Source: Acidobacteriota bacterium
GTDB taxonomy: Bacteria; Acidobacteriota; Terriglobia; Terriglobales; Acidobacteriaceae
NCBI GenBank assembly: GCA_013289795.1
Contig: JABCZH010000008.1
Location: 62,001 to 126,000, forward strand
Length of the DNA: 64,000 nt
Direction of reading: 5' to 3'
Program-made: the position numbers and the translations under genes
Part shown: one piece after another, positions 15,617 to 24,317 of the stretch
Numbering within the stretch: position 1 is the stretch's first letter
Layout of the letters: the number at the start of each line of letters is the position of its first letter
The notes under the pieces: model-generated
Seen by the model: the letters and a program-made list of their open reading frames with translations, nothing else
Databases searched by the model: none
What the model was told of the DNA's origin: nothing

Positions 15617-18013
15617 TCACTGCGAACTTCGCACCGCCTGCTGACACTGATGCGCTGCCGTCAGCACCTCGTCGAATTTCGGGTCGTTGCGCAGCTTCGC
15701 CATCAACGGATCGTCGAGCAGGTTGGAATACGCGCAGTAGTTACTTTCCACCGCCGTCTGCAGCATGTGCAGGGCAGCTTGGTTCTTGCCGCAGTAGGCC
15801 AAGATCGAAGCCTGATAATACAAAAGCTCGGGATCGGGATCCGACGGCTGCCCCACTTCATCTTCATGTGCAATCTTGTCCAACTCAGATGCCGGCCCGA
15901 GCAGGCACGCCTGAACAAGATCACGATGATAATGGGGAGCAGGCGACATTCGCTTCACCGCCTCTTTCGCTTCCGCCACCTTGCCGGCGCGCAGCAGAAG
16001 CGAAGGCGTAATGTAGTTGGCCCACTCCGATCCCGCATCCAATTGCACGAACACCATGGCCCGCTGCGTCCTGCCCAATTCCATCAACGGCCACGCGCAC
16101 GATCGGAACAGATAGTTGCCCCGGTCCAATGCCAGCGCGGTGTCACACTCGTGCGCCGCCTCTTCCAGCATCCCAGCGTAACGCAGCACGTAACTCAGCG
16201 TGAAATGCGCCTGGCCGCTTTCTGGCCGCCGTTTCACGAGCGCCTCGGCCTGCTGATAAGCCTTGCCCAACTCACCCCGCTCCACACGGTTGGTGATCAG
16301 CCGGCCCGCTGCCGTCATGCGATTTGGATCCAACCCAACGGCTTTGTCCGCTGCCTCATTCGAATGTTGGAAAGTGTCTTCTCCCGCATTGGCATAGGTG
16401 GCATCGTCGTAGTAGCGTTCGCCCAGCGCCTCCCATGCTGGCGCGTAGCTGGGATCCATTTTCACAACTTCCTGCAGCACAGCGATCGCATCCTTGTTCG
16501 ATCCGGCATCATGCGGCAACGCCAGGCTGTGCAGGTACAAATCGTAGGCTGCCTGGTTCTTCGGCTTGGTGCTGGTGTCGATGAAACCGCCGACTGCACC
16601 CAACGCCGGCAACAGACCGCTCCGGATTCGCCCGGTCAACTCATTCTGCAGGGCAATCGCATCGTCGGCCGAGGCGTTGAAACTGGTCTGCCAGAGCAAC
16701 CGGTCCTTGGTCACGTCCACGGCTTCCAGCGTCACCATCAGCTGATCGCCTTGCTTCCGGAAATGTCCGCTCAGAATGTTGGACACGTGCAGCTCGTGGC
16801 CTACCTGCTGCGGATCCAGGTCAGGACTCACATATTTCCGGGTCACCGACGACGGTCGCACATCCAGGCCGCGGGTGTAGGTCAGCACGCTGGCAATCTC
16901 GTCCGCCAACGCGAAGCGCAGGTAGTCCACGCTGAAATCGCCATTCATGTTTTGCAGCGGTAGCACCGCAATGGTGTTCTGACCTCCTGCCATTCCGGTC
17001 GTGCGATGCTTGAACCACCACGTGCCCAGGGCTGCAAGTATGGTCAGCAGAAGCCCCGCCATTCCCAGCAGCAAGTACTTTTGCCACGGACTGGGCCCGC
17101 CGAACGTACTTGTAACCACCCGCAGCGGAGCTTCGCGCGGAACCGATTTCACCGTTCCAGACTGGGTTTCCCGCTTGACCTGTTGCAGGTTGGTTCGGAT
17201 CTGCGTGGCAGTCTGATAGCGCTGGCCACGGTCCTTTTCCATGGCCTTTCCAATGATGTTTTCCAGTTCGCCGGGAATGCTGGGATTTAGGGAGCGAGGC
17301 GGTGCCGGCTTCTGGTGCAGCATCGCATCCAGCGTGGTCACCACGTTGGTTCCGCGGAACGGCTTCTTCCCGGTGGCCATCTCGTACAGCACCACACCGA
17401 AAGAAAAGATGTCGGTACGGGGATCGAGGTCCTCACCCCGGGCCTGCTCCGGTGCCATGTAAACTGCGGTTCCCGGCACCACTCCGACCGCGGTCAGCGA
17501 ATCTTCGTAGGGAGTCTCGTCCGACGCTGGCAGGCCGTCGCGCGAGATCTTGGCCAGGCCGAAGTCCAGCACTTTGACCTGGCCGTTGTGGGTGATGAAG
17601 ATATTGGCTGGCTTGATGTCGCGATGAATGATACCCTTGGCGTGCAGTGCTTCCAGCGCCTCGCCAACCTGCGCCGCAATATCCAGTATCGCGTCCACTT
17701 CGAGCGGCTTTCCGCTCTGCATCCGCTGCTTCAGGCTTTCGCCCTCCAGCTTCTCCATGACGATGAAGGGGTGGCCGTTGTTGTCCTCAATGTCATGGAT
17801 GGTGCAGATGTGGGGGTGGTTCAGGCGGGACGCCGCCCGCGCCTCGCGTTCAAAGCGGTCCAGCGACTTGCGGTCGCCGATCATACTGTCAGGGACGAAC
17901 TTGAGGGCGACATGCCGGCCGAGGCGCAAGTCCTCGGCTTCATAGACCACACCCATGCCTCCGCCACCGATTTTCCCGATGATGCGATAGTGGGAGACCG
18001 TTTGGCCGATCAT
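15617..18013 (-). CDS. transmembrane Ser/Thr protein kinase with TPR region
   Basis: A 798-residue Hanks-type kinase. The glycine loop IGGGGMG (15-21), Lys38, HRDIKPAN, LDFGLAK and MAPEQARGED mark an active kinase (about 9-275). A membrane helix (about 312-335, LLLGMAGLLLTILAALGTWWF) leads to a segment resembling the TolB-like/adenylate-cyclase-associated region (IAVLPLQNMNGD, LDVRPSSVTRKY, LSGHFRKQGDQLMVTLEAVD) and then TPR units. It is related in layout to the kinase at 5780-8023. Its start codon lies only 42 bases from the 14-bp duplication at the left edge of the casposon-like element, so its original upstream promoter is probably displaced. Confidence 0.93.
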   Translation of the reverse strand: MIGQTVSHYRIIGKIGGGGMGVVYEAEDLRLGRHVALKFVPDSMIGDRKSLDRFEREARAASRLNHPHICTIHDIEDNNGHPFIVMEKLEGESLKQRMQSGKPLEVDAILDIAAQVGEALEALHAKGIIHRDIKPANIFITHNGQVKVLDFGLAKISRDGLPASDETPYEDSLTAVGVVPGTAVYMAPEQARGEDLDPRTDIFSFGVVLYEMATGKKPFRGTNVVTTLDAMLHQKPAPPRSLNPSIPGELENIIGKAMEKDRGQRYQTATQIRTNLQQVKRETQSGTVKSVPREAPLRVVTSTFGGPSPWQKYLLLGMAGLLLTILAALGTWWFKHRTTGMAGGQNTIAVLPLQNMNGDFSVDYLRFALADEIASVLTYTRGLDVRPSSVTRKYVSPDLDPQQVGHELHVSNILSGHFRKQGDQLMVTLEAVDVTKDRLLWQTSFNASADDAIALQNELTGRIRSGLLPALGAVGGFIDTSTKPKNQAAYDLYLHSLALPHDAGSNKDAIAVLQEVVKMDPSYAPAWEALGERYYDDATYANAGEDTFQHSNEAADKAVGLDPNRMTAAGRLITNRVERGELGKAYQQAEALVKRRPESGQAHFTLSYVLRYAGMLEEAAHECDTALALDRGNYLFRSCAWPLMELGRTQRAMVFVQLDAGSEWANYITPSLLLRAGKVAEAKEAVKRMSPAPHYHRDLVQACLLGPASELDKIAHEDEVGQPSDPDPELLYYQASILAYCGKNQAALHMLQTAVESNYCAYSNLLDDPLMAKLRNDPKFDEVLTAAHQCQQAVRSSQ

Positions 18014-18055
18014 GAGGGACCCGTCGGCGCTATGTTAGGCCGGGGAGGGCAGGAG

Positions 18056-18069
18056 GTCAACCGTCGCCC
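18056..18069. repeat. left target-site duplication (14 bp)
   Basis: GTCAACCGTCGCCC directly outside the left terminal inverted repeat. The identical 14 bases, in the same orientation, occur at 34648-34661 outside the right repeat. The next three bases (GGG) also match on both sides, because the inverted repeat itself begins with GGG. Confidence 0.92.
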
Positions 18070-18105
18070 GGGATGTTACGCATTGAGGGGATTTTGCTAC
18101 ACCCC
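18070..18105 (+). repeat. left terminal inverted repeat (36 bp)
   Basis: It begins GGGATGTTACGCATTGAGGG and ends TTTTGCTACACCCC. It is the exact reverse complement of 34612-34647. Inside the repeat the two ends diverge at once. Confidence 0.92.
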
Positions 18106-18272
18106 GGCGGAACGGGGGGGCAGGGAAAGTGGGACGGGCGACCCGACGGGGAAGAGGGCCGGGGGATGTCCGCTGTTCTCCGCTCTAGTTGTGTGCGATG
18201 ATTGTGGGCTGCTTGGACTAGGTATGGTCATGGGGACATGACACACGACTAGCAAATCTGGTCGCAAACTCC
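18106..18272. other. gene-free left end of the element
   Basis: GC-rich, G-run-containing sequence (AACGGGGGGGCAGGG, GACGGGGAAGAGGG) gives way to lower-GC DNA at about 18180. No reading frame, terminator or clear promoter is seen. It may hold integrase-binding sites next to the inverted repeat. Confidence 0.5.
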
Positions 18273-18845
18273 GTGTTACGCGTAGATCAAAGACGAATTG
18301 GATTGGTGTTGTTCATCGTTGGTCTTGTTCTTTCCGTGCTGTTGGTTGCTCATTTTAAAACTAGTCCTTCAACGGCACCCAACTTGCACCCCGCCATTGA
18401 CAAGGTAGGTCCATCATCGGTCTACCCTGATCCAATTCGGACACCGGGAGTTAATATTCCGAGCATTACACAGTCGAATATACAAGACACGATTTGCAAT
18501 CCCGATTGGAGCACCAAAAGCATTCGACCGTCTTCGTCATACACAACGAAACTAAAGCATGAACAGATGCAGGAACTGCACATTTCAGGAGATTCGAGTG
18601 ATTATGAAGAGGATCACCTGATCCCTCTTGAGTTGGGCGGCGATCCCAGGGACCCGAGAAATCTTTGGCCTGAGCCTTACAGTCCTCAGCCTGGAGCCAG
18701 AGAAAAAGACGTTGTTGAGAATTATCTTCACAAAGAAGTATGCGCGGGCAACATGACTCTCGAAGATGCTCAACATGAGATTTCAACCGACTGGTATCGC
18801 GTCTATTTAAGTATTCACCCAAGAGAAACGCAGGAACAACGCTGA
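18273..18845 (+). CDS. membrane-anchored HNH nuclease-like protein
   Basis: A 190-residue protein starting at GTG. N-terminal basic residues and a hydrophobic helix (about 9-28, IGLVLFIVGLVLSVLLVAHF) predict an N-in anchor, with the rest outside the cytoplasm. The C-terminal half carries EDHLIPLELGGDP (D114, H115) and NLWPEP (N130), then KDVVENYLHKEVCAG and MTLEDAQHEISTDW. This matches a common HNH-type family in which DHLIPLELGG provides the first His and NLWP the Asn. Two cysteines (C75, C157) could form a disulfide, fitting an extracytoplasmic place. It converges on the membrane operon at 18874-24072 with only 28 bases between stops. It may cut incoming DNA at the envelope; substrate and partner are inferred. 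Confidence 0.75.
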   Translation: MLRVDQRRIGLVLFIVGLVLSVLLVAHFKTSPSTAPNLHPAIDKVGPSSVYPDPIRTPGVNIPSITQSNIQDTICNPDWSTKSIRPSSSYTTKLKHEQMQELHISGDSSDYEEDHLIPLELGGDPRDPRNLWPEPYSPQPGAREKDVVENYLHKEVCAGNMTLEDAQHEISTDWYRVYLSIHPRETQEQR

Positions 18846-18873
18846 GTTTGCGTAGAGACAGGAACGTAACTGC

Positions 18874-19512
18874 CTATTTTGTGCCCGGTTCTGCTAGCTT
18901 CGTGCGCTTCGCGGAATATAGGTATTTCTCGAACCGTTCACGACCTCTGTAGTAGTCCTCGTATGTCGCATACGTAAAGCTGTAATCAAACTTGCACTCA
19001 CCTCCCTGAGGGCTACCATTCCGAAAGGCTGCTATCTGCAGTAAAACAGAATCAATGTCGGAAGGAGTTGTGATAGTAGCGCCAGCACGAAAGTCTACAT
19101 GTTGCGGGATGAGTCTGGCACGAAGAACTGCATTGTCCGCGAGCACCCTTACGGTAGTGGTTCCCTTAATTGAGCTGGCTGCCAACAACAGGTTGTCATC
19201 TTGACATTTGGGCTTCCCTCGTCCCCCACCCAACAACGCTTTCCTGAGCTCAGCATCAGAGCCAGGCACGATCTGGTCAAAACGTTTTTGCCAGAGTTCC
19301 AGGCGACTGCGGGTTTCTATGAGGTCGTGCTGAAGCTTTTCAACCTTGGCTGCTAGTTCCTGGTTCTCTTTCTTAAGCACCTCTATTCTAGTGGGTGGAG
19401 CAATAGGTATTTTTGGTCGTATGGAATACCAAAGCATGAAAACGAGCAGAAGGAACGTTTCCGCAAGAGTCATACTGATAACGAGTTCGCCTTTACTGCG
19501 CAAGGCATTCAT
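18874..19512 (-). CDS. MotB/ZorB-like membrane protein with divergent OmpA-like domain
   Basis: A 212-residue protein. One N-terminal helix (about 12-31, SMTLAETFLLLVFMLWYS) holds an acidic Glu18 where MotB/ExbD/TolR proteins have their proton-binding Asp. A coiled coil follows (about 42-80). The C-terminal region (about 120-205: VDFRAGATITTPSDIDSVLL, CKFDYSFTYATYEDYYRG, ERFEKYL) follows the strand-helix order of OmpA-like peptidoglycan-binding domains but lacks the canonical NxxLSxxRA motif. Last gene of a four-gene operon, 15 bases after the MotA-like gene, with AGAGGA before its ATG. I read it as the partner subunit of a stator-like complex; this is inferred from gene pairing, membrane topology and the residual fold pattern. 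Confidence 0.65.
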   Translation of the reverse strand: MNALRSKGELVISMTLAETFLLLVFMLWYSIRPKIPIAPPTRIEVLKKENQELAAKVEKLQHDLIETRSRLELWQKRFDQIVPGSDAELRKALLGGGRGKPKCQDDNLLLAASSIKGTTTVRVLADNAVLRARLIPQHVDFRAGATITTPSDIDSVLLQIAAFRNGSPQGGECKFDYSFTYATYEDYYRGRERFEKYLYSAKRTKLAEPGTK

Positions 19513-19527
19513 ATGTGCGATCCTCTC

Positions 19528-20901
19528 TTATCGTTTCGAAAAGAAACGACCCCATACCGGGCGTTCTAGGTCGGTTTGCAACGTGTTGAGATGATCGGAG
19601 ATGCTTGACACCGCACCTGCTACCGCCTGGTCTACGTGCTCCGTAAGGTCTCGCGTAGAGGATGCCTTGGCAATATCGGTATTCAGCGTTTGCAGTATTC
19701 CAGATGTTTGAGTACTGATTCTGTTGAGATGTTCCCGGACTGGGGACATCGCACTGTTAAGCACTGTGTCATCAACGACCAAAGGGACACGCGGAGTGAC
19801 GACGATACCATCTAGGCCTAACTTAATCTCTCGCTTAATGTCCTCAGAAAGGCCCGCGAGGTCGTGAGCCATCGTTTGCGTCGCTGCTGAGATAACGTCG
19901 CCTGTCTTATCAATGATGTTTTCAAATCGAGCTGCGTTCCCCGCGAGTTTGCTGCTGGCACCGTCCATATTGTCAATTACCCGGCGTGTAGCACTGGCGA
20001 ACCCATCTGTAGCTGTGTTGAACTGTTGAACAGCGTCGCTCACCTTCGTTGTGAGGTCTCCGATCGACTTTCCAAGACCGGTGTTTGTTCTCTTCAGCGT
20101 GGTAACTAAACCGCTCGTACCCTCTCGAATCTGATCTAAGTTCGTCGCAACCTGCTGACCAAAATCCCTTAACCCTTCGGCAATTCCATCGTGAATAGCA
20201 ACGTTGATTCCCTCCTTGGTTTCATCCACATGACGCTGTAGGCTTGCAACCGTCGTGCCCAGCATTGCCAGATAATTACTGGTCGCCGCCTCCATCGTTT
20301 TGGTGATCTCGCCACGAGCTTTTTCCATCGCTCCAATCAATTCACTATTCGCATTGCTGGCTGTCGTCAGAGTGGCATGCCAGTCTGTTAGCCCTTGGCG
20401 GGTAGCTTGAAGAGAAGCACTGAATTTTAGCAACAGGTCCTCTACAGATTCCTGTGCTCCCTGCGACTGTTCCGCTGCTGTGTACTTGAACTGGAGGATC
20501 ATTAAGCGGCAGAACATGCCGGTAGCAGTTGTCACTAGGGCATAGCCAAAGCTCCGGAAGATAGCATCCGCTGTATCAATTTGGTGAACGACGAAAGAGT
20601 CGATCAGTGCCCAAAGTGTCCAGATGAATCCCATAAAGTACATTGAATCTGCAAGTTGGGCGATGATAGACAATTTGTAGGATTCACTAGCCGTTGCAAA
20701 TAGCGCCGACCACCGGTTGAATACAAACACACCGTAGACAATCATGATTGCCGCAGGCACTATGACTCGTGCAGGAGTAATGCTGGCGTTTGACGAAATA
20801 ACAAATGCACCCAGCACTACGGCGATGAACCACGCCATGCCGAGTTGCCTCGTCTCTATGAAGGTGACCATACGGGGAATGGTTTTTGGGACTGTCGTCA
20901 T
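19528..20901 (-). CDS. MotA/TolQ/ExbB-like channel protein with long helical tail (ZorA-like)
   Basis: 457 residues from the ATG at 20901, which overlaps the stop of the VWA gene (ATGA). Four membrane helices lie in the first 140 residues. The last pair (SMYFMGFIWTLWALIDSF and FRSFGYALVTTATGMFCRL) match the conserved helices of MotA/TolQ/ExbB proton channels, including the ALxTTATG pattern. About 300 residues of helical, Thr/Ala/Asp-rich coiled coil follow, resembling chemoreceptor signalling rods. A proton channel plus long cytoplasmic tail is the layout of ZorA in Zorya defence. The family link rests on the helix pattern, not on a database match. Confidence 0.7.
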   Translation of the reverse strand: MTTVPKTIPRMVTFIETRQLGMAWFIAVVLGAFVISSNASITPARVIVPAAIMIVYGVFVFNRWSALFATASESYKLSIIAQLADSMYFMGFIWTLWALIDSFVVHQIDTADAIFRSFGYALVTTATGMFCRLMILQFKYTAAEQSQGAQESVEDLLLKFSASLQATRQGLTDWHATLTTASNANSELIGAMEKARGEITKTMEAATSNYLAMLGTTVASLQRHVDETKEGINVAIHDGIAEGLRDFGQQVATNLDQIREGTSGLVTTLKRTNTGLGKSIGDLTTKVSDAVQQFNTATDGFASATRRVIDNMDGASSKLAGNAARFENIIDKTGDVISAATQTMAHDLAGLSEDIKREIKLGLDGIVVTPRVPLVVDDTVLNSAMSPVREHLNRISTQTSGILQTLNTDIAKASSTRDLTEHVDQAVAGAVSSISDHLNTLQTDLERPVWGRFFSKR

Positions 20902-22283
20902 TGAGTCTCTCGATTCTGCTGAAGGCACATTTCAATTGTTGACTCGGTAAGGGTACCGAGATCAAGGCTACAAACATTCGTCGCGCCCGATTTTTTGAAA
21001 TATTGTTCCCATTCAGAAATGCGGCGGAAGAAGTCGCCCCCCTTCCCCGAATGGGGTGGTGTGTAGACGATTACTACCTGTTCTCGATTCATTGCCGGAT
21101 TGCTAGCAGGAGGTGGGTCAAAATTGAACTTGGACAGAAGTATTAGGAAGCGGGAAGGATCGAGCTTGTCGTCGTTCACCAATCGAAGGACTCCGTCAAT
21201 GTCTCCATCGCCTACTTCGGATTGTTGTTGGAGAGCAAGCCCCCATTCTTCGAGTTGCGTCTTAAATTTGTCAGCAGTATTAACCTCGTCCGATCTCTGA
21301 GCTAATCGAGGCACAAAGACCACGGGCGCAACCGATTTTGTGTGCCACGCCGGTCTGGTAGCGCCAAACCAAGTTGCCGTAACCGGAGCAGGCCAGTTGC
21401 CCGCAAGGTCGGCGACTGCTTTTGACACGATACCAATAGCCCGTTTTGTGAGCGGGCCGTCGTTGTCAGAAGCCCCCAGGTCGGTCACCAAAAGTACAGA
21501 CGTTCCTCTGCGGAGATTCTCGGATAGGCTGTTCTGCACCTCATAAATGGTGGTTCGGAAAATCGGCAATGCAACAACCGAACCTGCACCCGCTGCAAGC
21601 ATTCGGCGCTTCCAGTCACCGATACGAGTCAGGTACACGGCTGAGTCTGATGTTTCAGTCGTGCCGGGGCGATGCAACATCAAGATGTGCTCCCCGTGCA
21701 GCAAAACAGACGTTGGCAGACGGCCCTTGGGGAGGTCTTCGAGAAAATCGGAAAGAATCACTAGCGTCTTGCGACCGGGCAAAGCGGCCCAGTTCTGCGA
21801 TGCCAGCATCATAGCATCGCCAATGTCCGTATATGGTTCTGGACTACCTCGCACTCGGCTGGCGTTTATGACGGTTTCGACACACTTGTCGAGTGTGCCT
21901 CGTAGACCGTCGGCAGCATTCATAGCGCCAAGAACTTTCCGATTGTACTCAATAGTGTCACACAGGGGCGCTGCATTTGTGCTCTCTGCGCCGATCTTTC
22001 GCCACACTATTGTTGTTGGAGGATTCCATTCCTGTATTGCCAACTCTGCGAGTCCACGCGCTGTTTCTTTGAGTGCAACTCGGTCTGCTTGAGTGAGTGG
22101 AGCAAAACTTGCACTGAAGTCAACAATAACTGTGACAAAGCTCGGTTCACTGGCAGAATCAGCATTTGATTTTGATTCGCGTGAGGTGCTCGCCGCAGGG
22201 GCAGCTCGATTACAGCCGAGCGCACATGCCAAGAACGCTAATACGGTCGCGATCCTACGCACCCTAATGTGGATCGTTCGCAT
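20898..22283 (-). CDS. lipoprotein with VWA domain
   Basis: About 461 residues from the ATG at 22283; a GTG at 22262 directly after the upstream stop is also plausible and gives a tidy short signal. The signal peptide (RRIATVLAFLACALGC) ends in a lipobox-like ALGC, so the protein is probably lipid-anchored on the periplasmic side. A von Willebrand factor A domain follows with all three metal-site parts: DFSAS (DxSxS), the Thr of YTDIGDA and the Asp of VILSDFLED. A second segment (TSVLLVTDLGASDNDGPL, SRFLILLSKFNF, EQVVIVYTP) may be a second Rossmann-like unit. It overlaps both neighbours and so is translationally coupled within the operon. VWA domains bind proteins through Mg2+; here it may sense or grip an envelope target. 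Confidence 0.75.
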   Translation of the reverse strand: MRTIHIRVRRIATVLAFLACALGCNRAAPAASTSRESKSNADSASEPSFVTVIVDFSASFAPLTQADRVALKETARGLAELAIQEWNPPTTIVWRKIGAESTNAAPLCDTIEYNRKVLGAMNAADGLRGTLDKCVETVINASRVRGSPEPYTDIGDAMMLASQNWAALPGRKTLVILSDFLEDLPKGRLPTSVLLHGEHILMLHRPGTTETSDSAVYLTRIGDWKRRMLAAGAGSVVALPIFRTTIYEVQNSLSENLRRGTSVLLVTDLGASDNDGPLTKRAIGIVSKAVADLAGNWPAPVTATWFGATRPAWHTKSVAPVVFVPRLAQRSDEVNTADKFKTQLEEWGLALQQQSEVGDGDIDGVLRLVNDDKLDPSRFLILLSKFNFDPPPASNPAMNREQVVIVYTPPHSGKGGDFFRRISEWEQYFKKSGATNVCSLDLGTLTESTIEMCLQQNRETQ

Positions 22284-24072
22284 ACGTGGCAAGCGCCTTC
22301 GTAGTTTCGTCGCGATGTCCAGTGAGGATTAACAATGGACTGGCGAGAAGTTTCGTTACTTGATCCAACAGAACAGACACAACCATAAATGTTGACACGA
22401 AAACTCGATACCCACGTTCAAAGAGGCTCAGGAACAGATGACCCGCCCTCTGTACCCAAATATCCATCAGCGCAAGGAGCGGCATGAGTTGATAACAGGC
22501 TGCTGCGAGGACATAGCACGTAAGGAGGTTTCCGACCCAAAACACGATACCAACCGGATAAGCTGGTATTGCCAGTAACAACTCCGAAACAGTGAAAATG
22601 GAAAGGAGCACGAGACCGATCAATCGCCCCCAATTTGGTGCGGTCACTTTCTGCCAATCGGCCCCTTGAACGACAGTTTCACCCCCCGCGCTGAGAAAGC
22701 CTGCGGTGCCAACGACTGCAGCCTGCGCCAGGGCCAGAAAAACGGGATTCCCTATCCCGTGCCCCAGAAGGCTAAAACTCGAAGACCCGGTGAACACGAC
22801 CAACAAAGTGGCACCGATTGCTAGAGCAAACCACAAAAGCGCGTGACGGGACAGATTTATGACCTCCGGCAAGCCCAACGACTGTTCGCCAAGAGTAACC
22901 CACGACGGTTGCGCACTTGACAGCTTGCGAAGCTCTGACAGAAGTCGTTCCACCGCTTCGCTCGCGAAAGGTGCCGATGTAGAACCGGAGACTCCAGGTG
23001 GGGCAAGGGCTGTGCGAGCTGTCGCCGTCAGGGCCTCTGCACGCTGGAGTGCTGCCGTACATCGCACAGACGATCTCGTGATTGAACCAAGCTGCCTGTT
23101 GATCGTCGTCAGTGCAGTCCCTCGGAGCACCCTGGCTCCCATTCGATAGAGCGTCAAGCCCAGTGCAAACAATGTCATGACGAGCAGAAATCCCCAAATG
23201 AAGAAAACATCTGTTTGTGGTAGGGTGTAGCCGATTAGGGGTATCGTCACAGTCTCAACCCGCGTGGGCATTATCCGGGAGTAAAAAAACCCCTCCACAC
23301 AGGCTATTCCAACTGCTCCGATGCTCGTCAGTATTGCACCTACATGAATTTTGGAACCTTCTTCTTGCAGATCAGGGTCGGATAGAACTCCGTGAACAAA
23401 ACCCAATCCTCCCTCTACGCATGTAATTAACAATGCAAGAACAGAGAAGAGGGGAACGCCGAGAAACTTCAGGCTCGCTGAAAACCCCAAATCCCGAATG
23501 ATTTGGCTTAGCATGCCCGTATTGACGGTAATAATTGAAATGATAAGCAATATTGATATAGCGAGCGCCATTCGCGCCACGCGCAACGTTCCACCAGTCT
23601 GAGCGAGGTTTGCTTCTGCTGTTGGAAGATGGAAATCCTTTGGCACTGAGTTCGAGATTGCCTTAAGGCCTTCGTGAAGTTCGGGTAGCGCGTTCGTGAA
23701 TTCTTCAACTCGACCGGACACGTTCGAGAGTTGTGACTGGATATCGTGCACCGATTGCAGCAATGTGGCGTTTGTTCGACTCCAGAGGCGGCTGCTGCTG
23801 GAATCTAAATGGCGCAATAGTTGGTCCTGTGCGAAACGAGCAATCAAGGCCCGTTGAGCCTCTGAGCGTTCGGCTGCGTTCTTACGATGTCGCTCTCGGA
23901 GAAGATTAAGGTATTGTGACAGCTCGGCCCGGAGTCGTTGGGTGATCGGGAGGAAAAGATAATAGGCTGGAATTGCCACAATGGCCAAAACAACTGCTGT
24001 CGCGAATGCCCAGGCGAGAAATGTCTTGAGCCAGGGCACCTGCGTGAGTATGGTGTGTGCAAGGTCGCTCAT
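22264..24072 (-). CDS. polytopic membrane protein of unknown function
   Basis: About 602 residues; ATG at 24072 with AAGGAG upstream (a GTG four codons earlier is possible). One N-terminal helix (TFLAWAFATAVVLAIVAIPAYYLFL) leads to a cytoplasmic coiled coil (about 45-140: HDIQSQLSNVSGRVEEFTNA). At least seven more helices follow in two blocks, separated by a polar region of about 80 residues (TALTTINRQLGSITRSS to LRKLSSAQPSW). I recognise no known domain. It is the first gene of the four-gene operon with the VWA lipoprotein and the MotA/MotB-like pair, so it may form the membrane base of the complex. No catalytic motif is visible. Confidence 0.7.
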   Translation of the reverse strand: MSDLAHTILTQVPWLKTFLAWAFATAVVLAIVAIPAYYLFLPITQRLRAELSQYLNLLRERHRKNAAERSEAQRALIARFAQDQLLRHLDSSSSRLWSRTNATLLQSVHDIQSQLSNVSGRVEEFTNALPELHEGLKAISNSVPKDFHLPTAEANLAQTGGTLRVARMALAISILLIISIITVNTGMLSQIIRDLGFSASLKFLGVPLFSVLALLITCVEGGLGFVHGVLSDPDLQEEGSKIHVGAILTSIGAVGIACVEGFFYSRIMPTRVETVTIPLIGYTLPQTDVFFIWGFLLVMTLFALGLTLYRMGARVLRGTALTTINRQLGSITRSSVRCTAALQRAEALTATARTALAPPGVSGSTSAPFASEAVERLLSELRKLSSAQPSWVTLGEQSLGLPEVINLSRHALLWFALAIGATLLVVFTGSSSFSLLGHGIGNPVFLALAQAAVVGTAGFLSAGGETVVQGADWQKVTAPNWGRLIGLVLLSIFTVSELLLAIPAYPVGIVFWVGNLLTCYVLAAACYQLMPLLALMDIWVQRAGHLFLSLFERGYRVFVSTFMVVSVLLDQVTKLLASPLLILTGHRDETTKALATYANDPH

Positions 24073-24317
24073 CGGAAGCAGCACTCCTTCCCTAAGTATC
24101 CCCTTGGAAAAACAATGGCACTGCTAGTAAATCGCAACAATTTGAGGTTTGAATGTGCGGGAGACCCCTGGAAATGGCCTTTCGGAAACTTGCCATTTCG
24201 GTCACCTCAGCCTTCAACGCATCCTGCCAGGTCCGGGGGAAGGCTTGGTCACGAAGGATAGCACCAGTTTTGCCCCCCCACAACTGAATTCGCCCCAGAG
24301 CCAACCGAGAGGCAAAG
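24073..24317. other. gene-free region between the membrane operon and cas1
   Basis: 245 bases without a convincing gene. It must contain the promoter of the membrane operon (minus strand) and the end of the cas1 transcript. It holds several G/C runs (CCGGGGGAAGG, TTTTGCCCCCCC), but no strong promoter or terminator hairpin stands out. Confidence 0.5.

Noticed and set aside
18874-24072. Calling the operon Zorya
   Set aside because: Only the MotA/MotB-like pair resembles ZorAB. There is no ZorC or ZorD-like helicase, and the VWA lipoprotein and large membrane protein are extra.
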